A model generated the notes under the pieces. The model did no database searches, was not told the DNA's origin, and saw nothing but the letters and a program-made list of their open reading frames with translations. Positions 7,286 through 11,056 of a stretch of 11,056 nt of DNA are shown in pieces. The first letter of the stretch is position 1. Each line of letters starts with the position of its first letter. A program made the translations under genes and the position numbers. This DNA is from DASZZY01 sp036260395 (GTDB lineage Bacteria > Actinomycetota > UBA4738 > CALAEC01), in the NCBI GenBank assembly GCA_036260395.1, contig DASZZY010000187.1, positions 1 through 11,056 of the forward strand, written 5' to 3'.

Positions 7286-7435
7286 CGCCGTTCGGTTGCG
7301 CGCCGCGCGATGAGGAAAGAAAAAATGTTGTGATGAACACTCGATTCGTGGTTGCAAAAAGTTCAATATTGGGACTGGACAAGCAGGTTGCCCTCCTGCG
7401 AGAATCACAAGAATGTAATTCGGCGGGGAGGGCAC
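7286..7435 (+). promoter_or_regulatory. AT-rich intergenic leader of whiB with a possible promoter and alternative RNA pairings
   Basis: Bases 7311-7370 contain 20 G/C of 60 (33%), in sharp contrast to the flanks. AATATT (7365-7370) matches the -10 consensus at four of six positions but has no good -35. Initiation near 7377 is therefore a guess. Downstream, GCAGG (7383-7387) can pair with CCTGC (7395-7399). TGCCCTCC (7389-7396) is perfectly complementary to GGAGGGCA (7427-7434), which covers the whiB ribosome site. The two pairings overlap at 7395-7396 and so compete. No known riboswitch class was recognised and no convincing fbiC terminator was found here. Confidence 0.4.
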
Positions 7436-7663
7436 ATGCACCACGACACGCCGTGGCAGGAGCTGGCGAGATGCCGGGAACACGACCCGGAGATCTTCTT
7501 CCCCGAGAAGGGCGGATCGTCGCGCGAGGCGAAGCGCATCTGCGCCGAGTGCGTGGTCCGGATCCAGTGCCTCAACTACGCGCTCCGTCGCGACGAGCGC
7601 TACGGCGTGTGGGGGGGCATGAGTGAGCGGGAACGGCGACGCCTGAAGCGGATGGCGTCCTGA
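7436..7663 (+). CDS. WhiB-family iron-sulfur transcriptional regulator (short form)
   Basis: The 75 residues form a minimal WhiB-like protein. There are four cysteines, C13, C36, C39 and C45 (spacing C-x22-C-x2-C-x5-C), which would ligate a 4Fe-4S cluster. They are followed by the family turn GVWGG at 57-61 and a basic C-terminus (SERERRRLKRM, 63-73) expected to contact DNA. WhiB proteins regulate transcription with the primary sigma factor and respond to redox state or NO. ATG 7436 is chosen because GGGGAGG (7425-7431) lies just upstream and because residues before it in the open frame are unlike WhiB. Synteny with the fbiAB/manB region suggests the WhiB2/WhiB (developmental, septation) group, but the protein is too short to assign by eye. 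The basic-protein gene starts 23 bp downstream and is probably co-transcribed. Confidence 0.93.
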   Translation: MHHDTPWQELARCREHDPEIFFPEKGGSSREAKRICAECVVRIQCLNYALRRDERYGVWGGMSERERRRLKRMAS

Positions 7664-7671
7664 CGGCGCGA

Positions 7672-7682
7672 AAGGAGGTGAC
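7672..7682 (+). promoter_or_regulatory. Near-complete Shine-Dalgarno of the basic-protein gene
   Basis: AAAGGAGGTGA (7671-7681) is complementary over 11 consecutive bases to the conserved 3' tail of bacterial 16S rRNA. It ends five bases before ATG 7687, with the GGAGG core eight bases away. This fixes ATG 7687 as the start rather than the overlapping in-frame GTG at 7678. It predicts very strong translation, the opposite of the leaderless fbi genes nearby. Confidence 0.85.
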
Positions 7683-7686
7683 AACG

Positions 7687-7983
7687 ATGGCAGCCACGCG
7701 CAAGAGGACGACCGGCGCTAAGAAGTCCACGGCCAAGCGGACGACCAGGAAGTCACCGGCCAAGCGGACGACGGGCGCCAAGCGCACCACGGGTGCGAAG
7801 AAGTCCACGGCCAAGCGGACGACGGGCGCCAGGAAGCGCACCACGGGCGCGAAGAAGTCCACGGCCAAGCGGACGACGGGCGCCAAGCGCACGACGGGCA
7901 AGCGGACGAGCGCGGCGCGCACACCCAGGAAGAGCACGCGAAAGACGTCGACCGCGAAGCGAACGACCGCGAGACGCAGGTAA
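7687..7983 (+). CDS. Repetitive Lys/Arg/Thr-rich histone-H1-like basic protein
   Basis: The 98-residue protein is built from only eight amino acids: 27 Thr, 19 Lys, 19 Arg, 16 Ala, 7 Gly, 7 Ser, 2 Pro and 1 Met. It has no acidic, aromatic or cysteine residue. KRTT occurs nine times, seven of them as KRTTG, and the longer unit KKSTAKRTT three times. The composition is like the basic tails of mycobacterial HupB and of histone H1-like proteins, but no HU fold or other globular domain is present. The whole protein is therefore a tail, presumably disordered. A role in binding DNA or RNA and compacting the nucleoid is inferred from charge alone. It follows whiB by 23 bp, has an exceptionally strong ribosome site, and ends before a hairpin at 8003-8029. 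Codons stay GC-rich, so the gene looks native. The exact length may vary by repeat number. Confidence 0.8.
   Translation: MAATRKRTTGAKKSTAKRTTRKSPAKRTTGAKRTTGAKKSTAKRTTGARKRTTGAKKSTAKRTTGAKRTTGKRTSAARTPRKSTRKTSTAKRTTARRR
7780..7885 (+). repeat. Two tandem 52-bp near-identical repeats inside the basic-protein gene
   Basis: Bases 7780-7831 and 7834-7885 are the same 52-bp sequence except for T7794/C7848, a silent Gly codon change. The period is 54 bp (18 codons). Part of the unit (26 bp) occurs a third time at 7720-7745. The period is a multiple of three, so gain or loss of a unit would keep the frame open. Confidence 0.85.
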
Positions 7984-8002
7984 CGTCTCCGAGTCTCGGT
8001 GT

Positions 8003-8029
8003 CAGAGGGGGGGCCCTGCCCCCCTTCTG
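8003..8029 (+). terminator. GC-rich hairpin terminator after the whiB/basic-protein operon
   Basis: CAGAGGGGGGG (8003-8013) pairs with CCCCCCTTCTG (8019-8029) in an 11-bp stem with one G-T wobble and a 5-base loop. It lies 20 bp after the stop codon at 7981-7983. No T tract follows, as is common in actinobacteria. Termination is inferred from position and stem strength. Confidence 0.65.
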
Positions 8030-8033
8030 CACG

Positions 8034-8067
8034 TTGAGGATCCCCTCCCGTTCTGGGATGCTAGTCG
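8034..8067 (+). promoter_or_regulatory. Candidate near-leaderless promoter of the glycosyltransferase gene
   Basis: TTGAGG (8034-8039, four of six to -35) is followed by 17 bp and GATGCT (8057-8062, with the key A2 and T6). This predicts initiation near 8069, about 5 bases before GTG 8074. Alternatively TAGTCG (8062-8067) sits six bases before GTG, the same geometry as fbiA and fbiC, but it lacks the conserved final T. No ribosome site is visible upstream of the GTG. Confidence 0.45.
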
Positions 8068-8073
8068 GCCGTC

Positions 8074-11056
8074 GTGCAGGAACCCACCCCCAGCGTCCTG
8101 GCGATCCTCGTCGTCAAGGACGGAGCCCAATGGATCCAGCGAGCGCTCTCGTCGCTCGCGCGGCAGACGTATCCGCGCCTCGGCGTCCTCGCCGTCGATG
8201 ACGCGTCCACGGACGGGTCGGGCCAGACGCTGGAGCGGATGCTAGGCCCCAGGCGGGTGCTCCGGCTCCGACGCAGCGTGGGGTTCGCTGCGGCGGTCAG
8301 CCGCGCGGTGGATCTCCCCGCGGCCCGGGACGCCGAGTACCTGCTGCTGATCCACGACGACGTGGCGCTGGCGCCCGAGGCCGTGACGCGGCTGGTGGAG
8401 ACCGCCCGGCGACTCGACGGGGTCGGCGTCGTGGGCCCCAAGGTCGTGGACTGGGAGCGGCCCGAGGTGCTGCTCGACATCGGCTCGGCCACCGATCGGT
8501 TCGGGTACCCGTACTCGCCGCTGGAGGAGGACGAGATCGACCAGGGCCAGTACGACGCGATCCGCGAGGTGCTCTACGTCTCGTCGGCGGCGGCGCTGGT
8601 CAGGCGCGAGGCGTGGGTCCGGGCCGGGCTGCCGGACGACCGGCTGCGGTGGGGGACCGGGGAGCTGGACTTCTGCTGGCGAGTCCGCCTGGCGGGGTTC
8701 AGGGTCCTGGTGGACCCCGGCGCGGTGGCCCTCCACCGGCTGGCCGGCAGGCGGGCCGAGCGAGCGGACGGACAGCCGCCGGCGAACCGTTACCTGACCG
8801 AGCGCATCGGGCTCCTCAGCGTCCTCAAGAACTACCGGCTCCTCACGCTGCTGTGGCTGCTGCCGCTGTACGCGGTGCAGGGGACGGCCCGCGCGATGAT
8901 CTATCTCCTGACGCGGCACATCGACCGGACCTGGGACGTGGTCCGCGCCTGGGGGTGGAACCTGGGGCACCTGCCCGGCACCGTGCGGCGGCGCTTCCGG
9001 GCCCAGCGCAGCCGGCGGGTCCCCGACCGCGAGGTCGCCCGGTTCATGGCTCCGGCCGGCGCGCGGCTCCAGCGGTGGTTCCTCCAGGCCTCCGCGCTGC
9101 TCGTGGCGCGCCACGAGCGCGCGCCGGGGGACGAGGAAGAGCCCGAGGCGCCACCGCTCCGCCGCCGGGTGGCCGGGCTGGCGGCCTCGCATCCCGCGGC
9201 GGTGGGCATCGCCTTCGGCGCGCTGCTGACGCTGCTCGCGTTCCGCGAGGTGCTCTTCGGCCCCCGCCTCGAGGGCGGGATGCTCCCGGCCTTCCCCGCC
9301 GCGCCGTGGGGGATGTTCCGGGAGTTCGGGGCGGGATGGACCTCGACCGGGTTCGGAGGCCCGGGCGGCGCCAGCCCGGCCCTCGTGGCGCTCGGCGCTG
9401 GGAGCGTGCTGACCCTGGCCAACCCCGACCTGTTGGCCCGCCTGCTCGTCGCGCTGACGCCGTTCCTCGCGGGCGTGGCGGCCTACCGGGCGCTGCGCCC
9501 GCTGAACCGCGACGCCGCCGCCAGCGCGATCGGCGCGGCGTGCTACGCGCTCTCCGCGATCACGCTGTGGGCGGCCTCGGAGGGCACGGTCGCGACCTCG
9601 ATCCTCCTGTGGACGCTCCCGTGGCTGGCGGTCCGCCTGAGCGCGGCGTTCGACGCAAAGCGCGGCGGCGGTCGGTGGGTGGTGGGCACGGCCGTCGTGC
9701 TCGCGTTCACCGGCAGCTTCTTCCCCGCGGTGTGGCTGGCGCTCGCCGTGCTGGTCGCCCCGATGTTCCTCGTTCCGGCCAGGGGCGGGAGCCGGACCCG
9801 CGGCGTGGCGGCCGGCCTGGCGGCCACCGCCGCCGCCGGCGCGCTCGTGTTCCCGTTCGCCATGCACCTGTTCGCCGCAGGGGGCGGGACGCAGGTCGAG
9901 GCGGTGGGGCGCCCGGAGTTCGCCGCGCTGCTTCGCCTGTCGCCCGGCCCCGCGCCGGGGTCGTGGCTCCCCGCGGTGTTCCTGCCGGTCGCCGCGGTGC
10001 TGTCCTTCCCGTTCGTGGCCCGGCCCCGCGCCGGGTGGGCCACCCGGGCGCTGGTCTCGGCCGGCGCGGCGGTGGTGCTGGCCTGGTTGGCCGCTGCCGG
10101 GCACCTCCCCGACGTGCTCGCCAACCCGGTGGCATACCTCGCGGGGGCCGCCTTCGCGCTGGCCGCGGTGGTGGCGCTGGCGATGCCGTCGGTGGTTCCC
10201 ACGATCCGTCGCTCGGCGTTCGGCGCCATGCAGGTCACGGTCGGCGCGCTCGTGGCGGTGCTGGCCGCGGGGCTGGGCCTCCAGGTCGTCCAGGCCGCGC
10301 TCGGCGGATGGGCCGTCGGGCCGGCACGGGTCCCCCCGGCCTGGCCCGTGGTGGCCACCGCCGACCCCGGGACGCCGTTCCGCGTCCTGTGGCTCGGCAG
10401 TCGCGACGGCTCCCCGTTCCCCGCGCCGGGCGGGGCGCCCCAAGGGACGATCGAGTCGGGGGGCACGGCGGTCGCCTACGCGGTGACCGGGCGAGGCGGG
10501 CGCTCCGTGCTGGGGATCGGCATCCCGGCCGAGGGACCCGGGCACGAGGCGCTGGGCCGTTCGGTCGGCGCGATCCTGTCGGGGCGGCTCCGCCACGGCG
10601 GCGCGGCGTTGGCCCCCATGGCCATCCGGTACGTGGTCGTGACGCCGGGCCGGCTGCCGGACGCGACCACCGACCGGCTCGAGGACCAGGTCGACCTCCT
10701 CCCGATCCAGCGCGCGGGGGGGCTGACGATCTACCGGAACGCGGCGGCCCTGCCGGTGGCCGCGGCGGTGGCGGGCGAGCAGGCGGTGAGCGCCGCGCGG
10801 TCGGGGTCGGTCCTGGCGGCGGCGCGTCTCCGGGCCGCCGATCTCGCGGCGCTCGAGCCCGCGGAGGGCCCGGGGTGGCGGGGGAGCGTGCCCGAGCGGC
10901 GCGCGGGCCTGGTGGCGGTGGCCAGCCAGGTGGACGGCGACTGGCGGCTGCGGACGGCTGACGGCCAGGAGGTGGCGCCGTTCCCGGCGTTCGGCTGGGC
11001 GCTGGGGTTCGAGGGGCCCGAGGGGGCCACGTCCGTCCGGGTGGCGTTCGGGGGCC
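8074..11056 (+). CDS. Large membrane-bound family 2 glycosyltransferase fused to a polytopic GT-C/YfhO-like module (3' end beyond the window)
   Basis: Frame 1 is open for 994 codons from GTG 8074 to the window edge. This GTG is the first start after an in-frame TAG at 8062. Residues 1-230 are a GT-A (GT2) domain: AILVVKDG 10-17, VDDASTDGS 41-49, a DxD-like IHDDVALAPEA 93-103, GELDFCWRVRLAGF 196-209 and VDPGAVALHRLAG 213-225. A helix follows at about 254-279, then a linker with an acidic patch (352-358). About ten further helices lie between 371 and 742. Block 452-520 (LLARLLVALTPFLAGVAAYRALRPL, then ACYALSAITLWAASEG) recalls AftD/YfhO-type membrane enzymes. The outer C-terminal part (about 745 onward) has IRYVVVTPGRLP and IYRNAAALP, as in YfhO-like proteins. 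It probably transfers a sugar onto an envelope glycan or lipid carrier. The donor and acceptor cannot be read from the sequence, and no GT-C catalytic Asp was identified with confidence. Confidence 0.88.
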   Translation, partial: MQEPTPSVLAILVVKDGAQWIQRALSSLARQTYPRLGVLAVDDASTDGSGQTLERMLGPRRVLRLRRSVGFAAAVSRAVDLPAARDAEYLLLIHDDVALAPEAVTRLVETARRLDGVGVVGPKVVDWERPEVLLDIGSATDRFGYPYSPLEEDEIDQGQYDAIREVLYVSSAAALVRREAWVRAGLPDDRLRWGTGELDFCWRVRLAGFRVLVDPGAVALHRLAGRRAERADGQPPANRYLTERIGLLSVLKNYRLLTLLWLLPLYAVQGTARAMIYLLTRHIDRTWDVVRAWGWNLGHLPGTVRRRFRAQRSRRVPDREVARFMAPAGARLQRWFLQASALLVARHERAPGDEEEPEAPPLRRRVAGLAASHPAAVGIAFGALLTLLAFREVLFGPRLEGGMLPAFPAAPWGMFREFGAGWTSTGFGGPGGASPALVALGAGSVLTLANPDLLARLLVALTPFLAGVAAYRALRPLNRDAAASAIGAACYALSAITLWAASEGTVATSILLWTLPWLAVRLSAAFDAKRGGGRWVVGTAVVLAFTGSFFPAVWLALAVLVAPMFLVPARGGSRTRGVAAGLAATAAAGALVFPFAMHLFAAGGGTQVEAVGRPEFAALLRLSPGPAPGSWLPAVFLPVAAVLSFPFVARPRAGWATRALVSAGAAVVLAWLAAAGHLPDVLANPVAYLAGAAFALAAVVALAMPSVVPTIRRSAFGAMQVTVGALVAVLAAGLGLQVVQAALGGWAVGPARVPPAWPVVATADPGTPFRVLWLGSRDGSPFPAPGGAPQGTIESGGTAVAYAVTGRGGRSVLGIGIPAEGPGHEALGRSVGAILSGRLRHGGAALAPMAIRYVVVTPGRLPDATTDRLEDQVDLLPIQRAGGLTIYRNAAALPVAAAVAGEQAVSAARSGSVLAAARLRAADLAALEPAEGPGWRGSVPERRAGLVAVASQVDGDWRLRTADGQEVAPFPAFGWALGFEGPEGATSVRVAFGG

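Noticed and set aside
7286..7310. A terminator for fbiC in the GCGCGCCGCGC stretch
   Set aside because: The self-complementary parts are too close together to form a stable stem with a loop, and no T tract follows.
7333..7435. A possible short peptide (from ATG 7333) in the whiB leader
   Set aside because: The frame does not stop before whiB, running on to 7626 out of frame over it, and has no ribosome site. It was judged a chance opening.
4246..7626. A plus-strand open frame spanning fbiA, fbiC and whiB
   Set aside because: Out of frame with the conserved radical SAM motifs and antisense to fbiA; it is a high-GC artefact.
7720..7885. Repeats considered as a CRISPR-like array
   Set aside because: The units are coding, in frame, contiguous and without unique spacers; they encode the KRTTG-type protein repeat.
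8242..10596. A 784-codon minus-strand open frame
   Set aside because: Antisense to the glycosyltransferase with clear GT2 motifs; its translation is low-complexity Arg/Gly/Pro/His text typical of GC-rich shadows.
8613..10961. A 782-codon plus-strand open frame
   Set aside because: It is out of frame with the GT2 and membrane motifs, which lie in the frame beginning at 8074. It has no helices or motifs of its own.

Overview
The window is very GC-rich (roughly 70% by eye) and is almost certainly from an actinomycete-lineage bacterium (Actinomycetota). The grounds are a WhiB-family iron-sulfur regulator, a one-piece FbiC (fused CofG-CofH), a FbiB with the fused nitroreductase half, a DUF3105 membrane protein, GTG starts and apparently leaderless genes. 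The gene neighbourhood (mannose-1-phosphate guanylyltransferase tail, fbiA-fbiB, whiB, cell-envelope glycosyltransferase) recalls the conserved manB/fbiAB/whiB2 region of mycobacteria and streptomycetes. I cannot name a genus. No tRNA, rRNA, CRISPR array, insertion sequence or origin was seen.

Layout. At 1-~120 (+) there is the C-terminal left-handed beta-helix of a sugar-nucleotide pyrophosphorylase. It runs with no stop codon into an out-of-frame SpoIID/LytB-LGFP wall protein (to 1603, +) whose signal peptide is missing; the join looks like a deletion or a chimeric assembly. A palindromic terminator at 1600-1617 carries both stop codons of the convergent pair. On the minus strand, read right to left, are fbiA (4728-3784), fbiB (3787-2495, 4-nt overlap) and a DUF3105 membrane protein (2447-1614). 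fbiC (4817-7285, +) is divergent from fbiA across 88 bp. Then follow an AT-rich leader, a 75-residue WhiB (7436-7663), a 98-residue repetitive Lys/Arg/Thr-rich histone-H1-like protein (7687-7983), a GC-rich hairpin (8003-8029), and a large membrane glycosyltransferase (8074 to the end of the window, open).

How the genes work together. FbiC makes the deazaflavin Fo, FbiA attaches the phosphoenolpyruvyl- or lactyl-phosphate arm, and FbiB adds the glutamate tail and, through its nitroreductase half, reduces dehydro-F420. So three of the four F420 steps are in one divergent locus. Only the guanylyltransferase FbiD/CofC is absent here. The pyrophosphorylase tail, the SpoIID-like protein and the GT2 membrane protein belong to envelope sugar and peptidoglycan metabolism. 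WhiB and the basic protein look like a small regulatory or nucleoid operon.

Most noteworthy are the mirror-image TAG-N9-GTG leaderless starts of fbiA and fbiC, a possible self-sequestering leader in front of whiB, the simple-sequence basic protein with an unusually complete Shine-Dalgarno, and the broken first gene. There is no gene-free stretch over 300 bases; the longest gap is 7286-7435.
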